Shown here piece by piece: positions 1 to 6,502 of a stretch of DNA of 11,255 nt. The position numbers were made by a program, and so were the translations under genes. Every line of letters begins with the position of its first letter. Within the stretch, counting starts at the first letter, position 1. The stretch comes from Armatimonadota bacterium (GTDB taxonomy: Bacteria; Armatimonadota; Armatimonadia; Armatimonadales; Armatimonadaceae), in the NCBI GenBank assembly GCA_014381035.1, contig JACMIS010000425.1, forward strand, positions 1 to 11,255. Direction: 5' to 3'. Under the pieces are notes generated by a model. It was not told where the DNA came from. It worked only from the letters and a program-made list of their open reading frames with translations, and did not search any database.

Positions 1-74
1 CAAAATAATATGCCCCCAACCACCCCCCGGCAACACTATGTGAAGATTCACTACTCATTTTTTCTTTTTCTTTT

Positions 75-328
75 TTTTTGTCCTTCGCGGACGGCGCCAA
101 CACTGTGTTGGATCAGTCTCACCTGCGGGGCGGTATTAATGCTTGGTGCTTCTGGTTCGGCCCTTACCCGCGCGTTCCCCGCTTCCGGTTCCAACATGAA
201 ATGTCGAACCCGGACGCGGTGAACTCGCGGGAAAACAGCAAGGGCTAACCCGACTCGCACACGTAGTCCCAGCACCGCAGGTGAGACCGATCCAACAAAG
301 TGTTGGCGCCGTCCGCGAAGGACAAAAA
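75..328. repeat. 254-bp imperfect palindrome (long inverted repeat), MITE-like or structured-RNA element
   Basis: The outer arms, 75-131 and 272-328, are reverse complements over 57 bp with three mismatches. Symmetry continues inward: 169-188 pairs with 210-229 (17 of 20), followed outward by a shorter match between about 154-168 and 230-251 that needs an insertion on the right side. The element could therefore fold as one long cruciform or RNA hairpin centred near 200. Each arm holds smaller dyads, such as CCAACACTGTGTTGG at 97-111 and GTCC/GGAC around TTCGC at 80-92. It has no open frame of its own and no obvious target-site duplication. It may be a non-autonomous mobile element, a dispersed intergenic repeat or a structured leader RNA; the sequence does not decide. 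Confidence 0.75.
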
Positions 329-427
329 GACAACGTAACAGAACACCTTTAGCATTACAAGCATTACGATAGATGACGCAGGAGATTGGATCGTGTGTCT
401 TTAAATTATCGGCACCGCGTATTCAAA

Positions 428-433
428 AAGGAG
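428..433 (+). promoter_or_regulatory. Shine-Dalgarno sequence that decides the start of the zinc-finger gene
   Basis: AAGGAG lies 11 nt before the in-frame GTG at 445, whereas the in-frame ATG at 373 has nothing similar upstream. This favours GTG 445 as the start codon and shortens the protein from 186 to 162 residues. Confidence 0.6.
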
Positions 434-444
434 ACAACCCCACC

Positions 445-933
445 GTGCCTACCGAGCCTGTTTATTGTGCCCGTCATCCCAAGGTTCAAACCGCGCTTGC
501 CTGCGTCCGTTGCGCGACACCGATCTGCCCGGATTGTTTTGTCCCCGGACCGGTAGGATTCCTGTGCAAGAACTGCGCGAATCTCGGGGCGTCTCCGCTG
601 TTTCAGATCCGTCCCGAGCGGTTCGCCCTGGCGATCATCGCCGGAATCGTGTCGGGCGGCATTGCGGGTATCCTCCTGCAACATATCGGCTTCTACATAT
701 TCTTCACCGCGCCGATTATCGGCGGTATCTTAGGCGAGATCGTCCTTCGGGCGGTCGGTTACAAGCGCGGCGTCAAGGTCGAATGGATCACCGGCGGCAG
801 TATCGTCGCCGGAGCGGGGATGTCGCTACTTATCACTGGCACAGACTCATTGTACTCCCCGGTTTCGCTGATCATGTTCGCCGTTTCCGTCATTCTCGTC
901 GTCGCCGTCGCCGTCGGCAAGATCCGCTGGTAA
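445..933 (+). CDS. Small membrane protein with N-terminal B-box-like zinc finger (function unknown)
   Basis: The predicted protein has 162 residues from GTG 445; an ATG at 373 would add 24 residues but lacks a ribosome binding site. Residues 8-44 carry four regularly spaced metal-binding pairs: C8-x2-H11, C20-x2-C23, C28-x2-C31 and C41-x2-C44, resembling the B-box zinc-finger fold. Residues about 59-158 are hydrophobic and glycine-rich and probably form four transmembrane helices, with a short basic loop (YKRGVKVE) between helices 2 and 3. Bacterial proteins joining a B-box-like finger to a membrane domain are known as families, but their role is not established. The finger is expected to face the cytoplasm, perhaps as a protein-binding module (inference). 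The gene stands alone and converges on the downstream peptidase gene, with an inverted repeat 6 nt after its stop. It could also be called simply a DUF-type membrane protein. Confidence 0.8.
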   Translation: MPTEPVYCARHPKVQTALACVRCATPICPDCFVPGPVGFLCKNCANLGASPLFQIRPERFALAIIAGIVSGGIAGILLQHIGFYIFFTAPIIGGILGEIVLRAVGYKRGVKVEWITGGSIVAGAGMSLLITGTDSLYSPVSLIMFAVSVILVVAVAVGKIRW

Positions 934-938
934 CAGGG

Positions 939-1089
939 TTCCACCACAGAGGGCACAAAGATTAAGAAGGACACAAAGGTTTTTAAAGTTTTTGCTTCGC
1001 TCGCCAGTGTAACGTCTCACCGAAACCGGCAAGTCACATCCTTAAAACACTCTGTGTCCTTCTTAATCTTTGTGCCCTCTGTGGTGGAA
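939..1089. repeat. 37-bp perfect inverted repeat between convergent genes
   Basis: Arms 939-975 and 1053-1089 are perfect reverse complements over 37 bp, beginning TTCCACCACAGAGGGCACAA, separated by 77 bp. Weaker symmetry (AAGGTTTTTAAAG against GAGTGTTTTAAGG) extends the arms inward to about 988 and 1040. The element fills almost the whole gap between two convergent genes, so transcripts from either side would form a long hairpin. It may act as a two-way transcription barrier or 3' stabiliser, although no clean T-tract follows either arm. The CCACAGAGGGCACAAAG core resembles, from memory, a repeat family common between genes in environmental bacterial genomes; I could not verify this. Confidence 0.85.
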
Positions 1090-1095
1090 TCCCTA

Positions 1096-3018
1096 TTATG
1101 CGGTCAGCGCGATGAATTTCTCGATGTCCTGTCCGATCAGATCGAGGCTGCTTTTCCAAAACGCTTCGTCGCGAATGTTGATCCCGAAACCGTTCGCGAG
1201 CGTTGCTGCTTCGGTCATTCCGGTGCGTGACAGCAGTTCATCGTAGCGTGGGCGGAACGATTCCCCCTCGGTTTGATACTGCGCGTAGAGCCCTAGCCCG
1301 AATAACAGACCGAACATGTACGGGAAATTGTAGAACGTCGCCCCGTAATAATGCCCTTTCACCGCCCACATGAACGGGTGCAGCTTCGTTTCGTCCAGTC
1401 CGTCGCCGTACGTATCTTTTTGCGCGTCGGTCATCAGGGTGCAGAACTCGTCCACGGAAAGTTCGCGTTCGCGCCGCCGCTCGAACACCCCTTTCTCAAA
1501 CAGGAAGCGGCTGGTGATATCCACCACCACCTGGCACTGCCCTTGCAGGGACGCTTCGAGGATCGCGACCTGCTCCGCTGGGTTCGCCGTCTTCAAAACG
1601 GCTTCCTTGACGATAGTTTCGCAGAAAATGCTCGCCGTTTCCGCGAGGGTCATCGGGGTGCCGGATTGCAGGGCGGTGCGTTCCGCCAGACATAGGTTGT
1701 GGTAACCGTGACCGAGTTCGTGCGCGAGTGTGGAAACGCTGTCGAACGACGGGCGGTAGTTGTGCAGGATGCGCGATTCGCTCCCGCGCATACTCATGCA
1801 GAACGCCCCGCCGCTTTTACCGGGGCGCGACTCGGCGTCAATCCACTTTTCTCTGAAGGCACGTTCGGCAAACCCGCGCAGTTTCGGGCTATACACGCCG
1901 AACTGTTCAGCAACAAAAGTTTCCGCTTCCGCCCATGAATATGCCTTATTCGCCGCCGCGTCTCCCACCGGGGCGAACATGTCGTACCAGGGGAGGGAGT
2001 GGTCAGAGGCAGGCGCGCCGTCCTCTCCGGGGTTGGTAGCTGACCGCTTGCCGCTGACCACTTTCCCTTTGGCTCTCAGATATTTGCGGAACATGGGGAA
2101 CGATTTTCGTGCTGCCGAAAGCATTGCGTCCAGCGTCTCGCGGTCGATGTGGTTGCCGAATGCGGCGGAGTCTATCGGTGATTCCCAGCCGCGTTGCTGT
2201 GCGATGGCGTCGGTTTCGTACTTGATGCTGTTCATCGCGGCGGCGAGCGGCACGGCGACGGTCTGCCAAGCGGCGAGTTCGGCTTCATAAGCGGTGTGGC
2301 GGGTGTCGCCGTCCGGGTCGGTCGCCATCGCCCGGATCACACTCATCGGCAGAGCCTGGGTTTCGCCGGTTTTACCGGTAAACGGTACCGCTAACTGCGA
2401 CGTCAGATCACTATGCAGTTTCGACCACGCCCCGCCACCGGACGGATATAGTAGCGCGGATAATTCTTCTTCAGCAGGTGACATTTGGTGCGTCGCGGCG
2501 ATCTGCGCTTCGCGGATGTAGTATTCGTGCTTGCGTGCGATCTCTGATGCGGCAAGAAGCGACTCCGGGTCGAGCGAGCCTAAAAACGCCGTGTATCGCG
2601 TCCCGCAAACCCCGAGCGTGACCAGATGTTTTTGCAGTTCGCTCCGCTTCGCCTGTGCCAGCGCGTCTCGGGAATCGGTGCTGGTGAACAGCGCGATATA
2701 GCCGTTGACGATGCGCGAGTTGTCGAGAAGCGCATTATAAGCGTTTGTCGCCGCTTCGTAGGCGCGAACAATCTCCGCCGATGCGGTCTGGCTCTTCGGA
2801 ATGCGAGCGGCGATATTCTCGCGGTCCCAGAGTTGTCGCAGTGCGGCGATTTCCGCGATAAGCGCGTCGAAAGCGGTGTCGAACTCCGGTGAATTTAGGG
2901 AGGGAAAGAATGCGGATGTGTCCCAACGCGGCATGGGGTCGGTTGGTACAGGGTTTTGCGTGGTGGCGTCGGCTTCATCGCGAGCGGCGATGATGGCGGG
3001 GAAACAGGCGATTTGCAT
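1096..3018 (-). CDS. pepF: M3 family zinc metallopeptidase, oligoendopeptidase F
   Basis: This is a cytoplasmic zinc peptidase of the M3 (thimet) family, which cleaves short peptides internally and helps recycle them. In the 640-residue form starting at ATG 3018, the catalytic HELGH motif is at 433-437 within STLAHELGHGYHN; both histidines bind zinc and the Glu is the catalytic base. The third zinc ligand is expected to be Glu460 in TLAETASIFCE, 27 residues after the first His. The long mostly helical N-terminal part and the C-terminal section containing YNFPYMFGLLFGLGLYA are typical of PepF. The start is uncertain: ATG 2934 gives 612 residues beginning PRWDTSAFFPSL, close to the usual PepF N-terminus and about 600-residue length; ATG 3096 gives 666. 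None has a Shine-Dalgarno sequence. I chose 3018 because TACAAT lies 8 nt upstream, consistent with a very short leader. The gene is transcribed away from the isomerase-like gene at 3131. Confidence 0.93.
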   Translation of the reverse strand: MQIACFPAIIAARDEADATTQNPVPTDPMPRWDTSAFFPSLNSPEFDTAFDALIAEIAALRQLWDRENIAARIPKSQTASAEIVRAYEAATNAYNALLDNSRIVNGYIALFTSTDSRDALAQAKRSELQKHLVTLGVCGTRYTAFLGSLDPESLLAASEIARKHEYYIREAQIAATHQMSPAEEELSALLYPSGGGAWSKLHSDLTSQLAVPFTGKTGETQALPMSVIRAMATDPDGDTRHTAYEAELAAWQTVAVPLAAAMNSIKYETDAIAQQRGWESPIDSAAFGNHIDRETLDAMLSAARKSFPMFRKYLRAKGKVVSGKRSATNPGEDGAPASDHSLPWYDMFAPVGDAAANKAYSWAEAETFVAEQFGVYSPKLRGFAERAFREKWIDAESRPGKSGGAFCMSMRGSESRILHNYRPSFDSVSTLAHELGHGYHNLCLAERTALQSGTPMTLAETASIFCETIVKEAVLKTANPAEQVAILEASLQGQCQVVVDITSRFLFEKGVFERRRERELSVDEFCTLMTDAQKDTYGDGLDETKLHPFMWAVKGHYYGATFYNFPYMFGLLFGLGLYAQYQTEGESFRPRYDELLSRTGMTEAATLANGFGINIRDEAFWKSSLDLIGQDIEKFIALTA

Positions 3019-3026
3019 AGCGTTGA

Positions 3027-3032
3027 TTGTAG
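3027..3032 (-). promoter_or_regulatory. Possible -10 element for pepF with very short leader
   Basis: On the minus strand a TACAAT hexamer ends 8 nt before the ATG at 3018. Transcription starting about 7 nt downstream of it would give an almost leaderless mRNA, consistent with the lack of a ribosome binding site. No good -35 element is visible, so this rests on the hexamer and its spacing. Confidence 0.35.
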
Positions 3033-3121
3033 CATATTGTATGGAATTCGTGGCACCGGGTATAACAAGCGGGTGCCTTCGAAATAATCGGCACACGGCG
3101 GCGGCGGATTATTCCCCTCGC

Positions 3122-3125
3122 GGAG
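3122..3125 (+). promoter_or_regulatory. Shine-Dalgarno sequence of the isomerase-like gene
   Basis: GGAG sits 5 nt before ATG 3131 and fixes that start. The reading frame is open far upstream, across the start of pepF on the opposite strand, but the upstream part is antisense to pepF and not conserved-looking. Confidence 0.6.
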
Positions 3126-3130
3126 ACATC

Positions 3131-3988
3131 ATGAAATTATCCTTGAACTCGGCTCGCCTCGGTGCGGGCAACCTGAATCTGATGCAGTTTGTTGACCTTG
3201 CGGCGCGGCACGGCTTCAGTGGCGTGGATACCGGGGCGGGCGCGGCGAAGCAGTTGGTCGAAACGCTCGGCGATGTGTCGGCGGCGAACGATTACCTGCT
3301 GGAGAAAAGCGTGGCACTGGCGACATTCGGGCTCGATGTGCAGTGGCGCAACACCGACGAAGCGTTTGGAGAAGGAATCGCCAAACTCCCCGCGCAAGCC
3401 GAACTGATGGCGTCGCTCGGATGTACCCGATGCCTGACCTGGATGTTGCCGTCGTCCGACGTTCCGCAGGACGAGTGGATCGCACGCACCATCCGTCGGT
3501 TCACCGAAGTCGGTAAGATCTTCGGTGATAGCGACATCCGCTTCGGTCTCGAATGGGTCGGGCCGCACCATCTGCGGGCAAACGGCGCGAACGCGGCAGG
3601 TCCTTACGAAACGGTGTATGACATTCCCACCACGCTGGATTTGATCCAACAAATCGGGCTGGACAACATCGGGCTGTTGGTGGACTCGTACCATTGCTAC
3701 ACCACCGGCGCAGGCGAGGCGGAAGTCGCTGCCCTGACCGACGCGCAAATCGTTCACGTGCACATCAACGACGCACCGAAAGGCGTCGGACCTGCGGGCG
3801 CAAAAGACGGCGAACGCCTCCTGCCCGGCGAGGGGGAGATTAATCTGGACGGATTCCTGCGCGGGTTGAAAACTGCCGGATACTCCGGCTATATCGCCGC
3901 CGAAATCCTCGCCCCGCAGGATCTCGCCCCGAACGCCGAAGAGGCTGCCGACAGGGTGCGCACGTCGTTACGAAACCTCGGGCTGTGA
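3131..3988 (+). CDS. Sugar phosphate isomerase/epimerase family protein (xylose isomerase-like TIM barrel)
   Basis: The product has 285 residues and the pattern of the AP-endonuclease-2/xylose-isomerase-like TIM-barrel superfamily, whose members isomerise or epimerise sugars, inositols and related hydroxyacids with a divalent metal. Likely metal ligands fall where expected at the ends of beta strands: Glu141 in FGLEWVGPH, Asp185 in LLVDSYH, His211 in VHVHINDAP and Glu258 in IAAEIL. His188, in DSYH, is also typical. The N-terminus has no signal peptide, so the protein is cytoplasmic. The length is usual for the family (about 260-300). The substrate cannot be read from sequence; neighbours are not sugar-catabolic genes. 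GGAG 5 nt before the ATG supports this start. The upstream pepF gene is divergent and the next gene starts 19 nt downstream on the same strand, but with its own -10 box. Confidence 0.9.
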   Translation: MKLSLNSARLGAGNLNLMQFVDLAARHGFSGVDTGAGAAKQLVETLGDVSAANDYLLEKSVALATFGLDVQWRNTDEAFGEGIAKLPAQAELMASLGCTRCLTWMLPSSDVPQDEWIARTIRRFTEVGKIFGDSDIRFGLEWVGPHHLRANGANAAGPYETVYDIPTTLDLIQQIGLDNIGLLVDSYHCYTTGAGEAEVAALTDAQIVHVHINDAPKGVGPAGAKDGERLLPGEGEINLDGFLRGLKTAGYSGYIAAEILAPQDLAPNAEEAADRVRTSLRNLGL

Positions 3989-3995
3989 ATCGCCG

Positions 3996-4001
3996 TATAA
4001 T
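3996..4001 (+). promoter_or_regulatory. Consensus -10 box (TATAAT), probable leaderless promoter
   Basis: A perfect TATAAT hexamer ends 6 nt before ATG 4008. Bacterial transcription normally starts about 7 nt downstream of this box, which would place the first transcribed base on the A of the ATG. The matching -35 position, inside the end of the upstream gene, is not TTGACA-like. No ribosome binding site is present, in line with a leaderless message. Confidence 0.5.
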
Positions 4002-4007
4002 AGGGTG

Positions 4008-4274
4008 ATGAGTAATTCGTTCGAAGATTTCACGGAGCGGCCACACCCCGGGGATGTGACCGCCGCCGAAGCGAACCATTCGCGGCGGCGGTTAGTACTC
4101 GGGTTGATGATCGCGCTGTCACTGAATATCGCATTCCTGACGGGAGGCGCGGCTATCGCGAACTACGTATCCGCGATTTTCCGCCCGTTCTTTTTTAAGA
4201 CCGACAAGATGGTGTATGTCACGCTCGATGTCACCCCGTCGCCGTCGCCTACACCGCCATCGAGTGTGGAATAG
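4008..4274 (+). CDS. Small single-pass membrane protein with Pro/Ser/Thr-rich tail (function unknown)
   Basis: From ATG 4008 the product has 88 residues (an adjacent in-frame GTG at 4005 is the alternative start). Residues 1-28 are polar, ending in a basic SRRR stop; residues about 29-57 form one transmembrane helix; residues 58-88 contain FFFKTDKMVYVTLDV followed by a PSPSPTPP linker. The topology is probably N-in, with the tail outside the membrane. The arrangement of basic patch, one helix and Pro-rich linker recalls the front part of TonB- or TolA-like energy transducers, but the globular C-terminal domain is absent and I see no remnant of it after the stop codon. It may be a genuine short protein or a truncated one. 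It lies 19 nt after the isomerase-like gene and is followed by a strong hairpin terminator. Confidence 0.65.
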   Translation: MSNSFEDFTERPHPGDVTAAEANHSRRRLVLGLMIALSLNIAFLTGGAAIANYVSAIFRPFFFKTDKMVYVTLDVTPSPSPTPPSSVE

Positions 4275-4364
4275 TGTAGTGGGGTTCAATCCCCGAATCA
4301 GCGAAAGCACGTATGGGAGTGGGTCGGGTCGAATTTGAGAACGGAACCGAATAAGGCATACATT

Positions 4365-4401
4365 CCGCCGGTGTGATGTTCCAACGCAATCACACCGGCG
4401 G
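4365..4401 (+). terminator. Hairpin terminator between convergent genes
   Basis: A perfect 13-bp stem (CCGCCGGTGTGAT at 4365-4377, its complement at 4389-4401) with an 11-nt loop is followed on the plus strand by TTTGGGTTTTGGTTTT. It probably ends transcription from the 4008 gene. On the minus strand the same stem lies 20 nt after the prepilin stop codon but lacks a following T-run, so termination there is less certain. Confidence 0.75.
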
Positions 4402-4420
4402 TTTGGGTTTTGGTTTTCAA

Positions 4421-5260
4421 CTACAATGGGCGACAGTTGCCGGGGTTGTTGGAGCCGTCGTAATTCTTGCTCCACATACATGGATCGGCGACTACCTGCA
4501 TATTGCACTCGGTTCGCCCTGTCGCATAGGGATCGTACACCTTGGCGACGAACGATAACCACTTCACATGTCCGTCCCCAAAGCAGAAGTTATTACCACC
4601 GTTGTGTCGCGGGTTTCCGACGAGGGCGTTGTAATAGCCGGATCCGGCGTACGAAGGGCAGTCTTTCTGTCGCTGCAAGTAATCACGTCCCAGCGTCATG
4701 CGTGGTGTATCGCCGGTATCGCCATACATAAAGAACATTGCGGGAGCTTTGATGTCCGCCAGCGGCGTTCCGGCAAGACCTTGATCGCCGGGCGGGCGTA
4801 GCGGGTCACGGCGACCGACCAGACCGTCGCCCCGTCGCCACAGCGAGTTCTCGCTATCGTCACTGTCGATAGCGATGCCATAACCGGACGACCAGTTGTA
4901 TCCGTAGCCCATGCGGCGGTTTTCACCGATGGGATTGTCGGCATTGATGGCGGAACCTATTTCGGCGTTGCGGTCCGGGCAGTAAAAAATGCCCCAGTTT
5001 TTGACATAGGGTTGGAGACCGGTTTTTTCATCGCCGCCGGTACCACCGCCCGTCATCGAGGGGAACGTTTCGTCATAATCCTGCACGTAACTGAGCATGG
5101 CGATGGCGACCTGCTTGAGGTTGCTCAGACAGGATGCCTGCCGCGCTTTAGCACGGGCTTGGGCGAAAACAGGAAATAAAATCGCGGCGAGGATAGCGAT
5201 TATAGCAATAACAACAAGCAATTCAATGAGTGTGAATGCTGATCGACGAGATAGGTTCAT
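4421..5260 (-). CDS. Prepilin-like protein with N-terminal methylation motif and H-X9-DG C-terminus (DUF1559-type)
   Basis: This 279-residue protein starts with a type IV prepilin/pseudopilin leader: a short basic segment (MNLSRRSA), a predicted cleavage site before Phe9, then [18 protein letters not shown] as the hydrophobic helix with the conserved Glu at position 5 of the mature protein. Ala rather than Gly precedes the cleavage site. The [14 protein letters not shown] stretch that follows and the C-terminal signature (His219, nine residues, Asp229-Gly230 in FGDGHVKW) place it with the H-X9-DG/DUF1559 group, found in many paralogous copies in Planctomycetota and Armatimonadota. It is presumably exported and assembled or anchored by a type II secretion/type IV pilus machine that is not in this window; the exact role is unknown. 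Seven cysteines suggest disulfides. AAGGAA lies 6 nt before the ATG. It is the second gene of a pair with the lipoprotein gene, 23 nt apart. Confidence 0.9.
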   Translation of the reverse strand: MNLSRRSAFTLIELLVVIAIIAILAAILFPVFAQARAKARQASCLSNLKQVAIAMLSYVQDYDETFPSMTGGGTGGDEKTGLQPYVKNWGIFYCPDRNAEIGSAINADNPIGENRRMGYGYNWSSGYGIAIDSDDSENSLWRRGDGLVGRRDPLRPPGDQGLAGTPLADIKAPAMFFMYGDTGDTPRMTLGRDYLQRQKDCPSYAGSGYYNALVGNPRHNGGNNFCFGDGHVKWLSFVAKVYDPYATGRTECNMQVVADPCMWSKNYDGSNNPGNCRPL

Positions 5261-5283
5261 GAATTTTTCCTTCAGAATGGGGT

Positions 5284-5535
5284 TTATTTGGGATCGCCCG
5301 ACAGAGGCACACGGGTGTCCGCGGATTTGGTGACGGTGCCAGCGGCAGAGGGGGACGCGGTGATCGCGCTATCGGCAGCAGCAGGTTTGGCGGGAGGAGC
5401 TGTAGCACCCACGGTTTCGTCGGCATTTTCGTTGCAACCGACACTGCAAAACAGCACAGCGACTGCTCCGAAGAAAGAAAACAACGAGACCATGCGGCGA
5501 CATGCGAGAAATAAACCAGGGCGGATCACGGGCAT
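5284..5535 (-). CDS. Small Ala/Pro-rich putative lipoprotein
   Basis: The 83-residue product has a basic N-terminus (up to R13-R14), a hydrophobic stretch ([14 protein letters not shown]) and then SVGC with Cys34, followed by an acidic and then Ala/Pro/Ser/Thr-rich low-complexity region to the end. This looks like a lipoprotein signal with an imperfect lipobox (Ser rather than Leu at -3), so membrane anchoring through Cys34 is likely but not certain. The start is well supported: AGGAGG lies 6 nt upstream of ATG 5535, and an internal ATG at residue 15 has no such signal. The mature part is about 50 residues and contains no recognisable domain. The gene directly precedes the prepilin-like gene with a 23-nt gap; small lipoproteins beside H-X9-DG genes are, as I recall, a repeated arrangement in related phyla, which suggests a partner in the same envelope structure. 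Confidence 0.8.
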   Translation of the reverse strand: MPVIRPGLFLACRRMVSLFSFFGAVAVLFCSVGCNENADETVGATAPPAKPAAADSAITASPSAAGTVTKSADTRVPLSGDPK

Positions 5536-5541
5536 AACTTG

Positions 5542-5547
5542 CCTCCT
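5542..5547 (-). promoter_or_regulatory. Strong Shine-Dalgarno sequence of the lipoprotein gene
   Basis: AGGAGG on the minus strand lies 6 nt before ATG 5535. It is the best ribosome binding site in the window and settles the start of this small gene. Confidence 0.75.
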
Positions 5548-5558
5548 ACTTTAGATTT

Positions 5559-5564
5559 ATTGTA
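5559..5564 (-). promoter_or_regulatory. Possible -10 element of the lipoprotein-prepilin unit
   Basis: A minus-strand TACAAT lies 11 nt before the AGGAGG site, which would give a leader of about 17 nt. A second candidate, TATAAT at 5602-5607, would give a leader of about 60 nt. Neither has a convincing -35 box. The 96-nt gap to prmA, AT-rich unlike its surroundings, makes an independent promoter here likely. Confidence 0.4.
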
Positions 5565-5631
5565 AGGGGCTTTTATTAAGCCATGATTAAGGCGACATTA
5601 AATTATAGTTATGCTTTTGTTAAGAGTAGTA

Positions 5632-6498
5632 TTACCGACGCGCCACCACGGACGCCCATTCACCCTCGGTCAGGATCTCGGTGTCGCCATAACCCACACT
5701 GCGCAGTTGCTTCGCCACCTGTTCCGCGGACGGTCCCGCCAAAATCCCGGAGGAAATCAGCCAGCCGCCCGGCTTTGTCGCGCGGAAGAGTTCGGCGGAC
5801 AGCGCGATAATGACATGCGCTAAAATGTTCGCGACGACGAAATCGAATTCGCCCGCGGGTGGTTGCGCCGCTTCGCACACCGTGACCCGGTCGGCGACGC
5901 CGTTCAGGTCCACGTTTTCCTGCGCGATGCGAACCGCGAGGGGATCGTTGTCTACCGCTTCGGCGGAACCCGCCCCGAGCAAGACCGCTCCGACAGCGAG
6001 AATCCCCGAGCCGGTCCCGACATCGGCGACCGTCGCGCCGGGAAAGATGTGTCGCTCCAATCCCGCCAGGCAGAGTCGTGTGGTGGCGTGGAGTCCGGTC
6101 CCGAACGCCATGCCGGGATCGATCTGGATCACAACATCGCCGGGCGCGGCGTCGTACTCCTCCCAGGTCGGTTTGACCACGAATCGTTCGCCGATCTTTT
6201 GCGGCTTGAAGTATTGCTTCCACGCCGTCGCCCAATCTTCCTCGGCGACGAACCGTATCGTGATTTCATCCGACGAGCCGGGGATCTTCTGGACGCGCTT
6301 TATGTCGTGTAGCGCACCCTTGAGGGTGAGTAGCGTGTTTTCCAGTCGGTCGTCCACCGGCAGGTATGCCGTGACAGCGACCGCCGACACGGCGTAGCCC
6401 GCCGCGCCGATGATCTCGGTCATTACCGCGCCGGTCGCTTCCTGCGCGGCATCTCCCGACGCCGCGACTTCGATTTCCGCCCAACGTTGTTCGACCAT
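5632..6498 (-). CDS. prmA: Ribosomal protein L11 methyltransferase
   Basis: PrmA transfers methyl groups from S-adenosylmethionine to lysines and the N-terminal amine of ribosomal protein L11. The 288-residue length matches the family. Family landmarks occur in order: an N-terminal substrate-recognition domain (1-80), the linker motif EEDWATAWKQYFKP (86-99), IDPGMAFGTGLHATT (126-140) contacting SAM and substrate, the Rossmann glycine loop VADVGTGSGILA (157-168), the acidic AVDNDP (181-186) for the SAM ribose, and VVANILA (221-227), the counterpart of the catalytic NPPY-like motif. The protein is cytoplasmic. The start ATG lies 4 nt after the dnaJ stop codon and has no clear ribosome binding site, so translation is probably coupled to dnaJ. 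A dnaJ-prmA pair is a conserved arrangement in several bacterial phyla. Confidence 0.95.
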   Translation of the reverse strand: MVEQRWAEIEVAASGDAAQEATGAVMTEIIGAAGYAVSAVAVTAYLPVDDRLENTLLTLKGALHDIKRVQKIPGSSDEITIRFVAEEDWATAWKQYFKPQKIGERFVVKPTWEEYDAAPGDVVIQIDPGMAFGTGLHATTRLCLAGLERHIFPGATVADVGTGSGILAVGAVLLGAGSAEAVDNDPLAVRIAQENVDLNGVADRVTVCEAAQPPAGEFDFVVANILAHVIIALSAELFRATKPGGWLISSGILAGPSAEQVAKQLRSVGYGDTEILTEGEWASVVARR

Positions 6499-6502
6499 AG
6501 GT

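Larger units (their letters stand above)
1..444. other. Intergenic region without a convincing gene, containing a giant palindrome
   Basis: I see no credible coding sequence here. The short open frames on both strands read through the inverted repeat at 75-328, and two of them encode the same peptide (FCPSRTAPTLCWI) from opposite arms, which marks them as by-products of the repeat. A T-rich tract (58-79) precedes the left arm. Positions 373-444 could be read as an N-terminal extension of the next gene, but the ATG at 373 has no ribosome binding site, so I treat this stretch as 5' leader. No recognisable promoter hexamer pair was found. Confidence 0.6.

Noticed and set aside
10..333. Three short open frames in the first intergenic region
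   Set aside because: They are translations of the two arms of one inverted repeat; the same peptide appears from opposite strands, and no ribosome binding sites are present.
2801..3130. Upstream in-frame extension of the isomerase-like gene (to 395 residues)
   Set aside because: The extension is antisense to the start of pepF, and GGAG before ATG 3131 together with the typical TIM-barrel N-terminus fixes the shorter form.
4283..4300. tRNA-like T-arm (GGGGTTCAATCCCC)
   Set aside because: Only a 4-bp hairpin with a TTCAAT loop is present. The fifth pair fails and no anticodon or acceptor stem surrounds it, so it is not a tRNA or a clear attachment-site remnant.
5566..5582. Small hairpin GGCTT/AAGCC as terminator of prmA
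   Set aside because: The stem is only 5 bp, AT-containing, and is not followed by a T-run on the minus strand; it is too weak to call.
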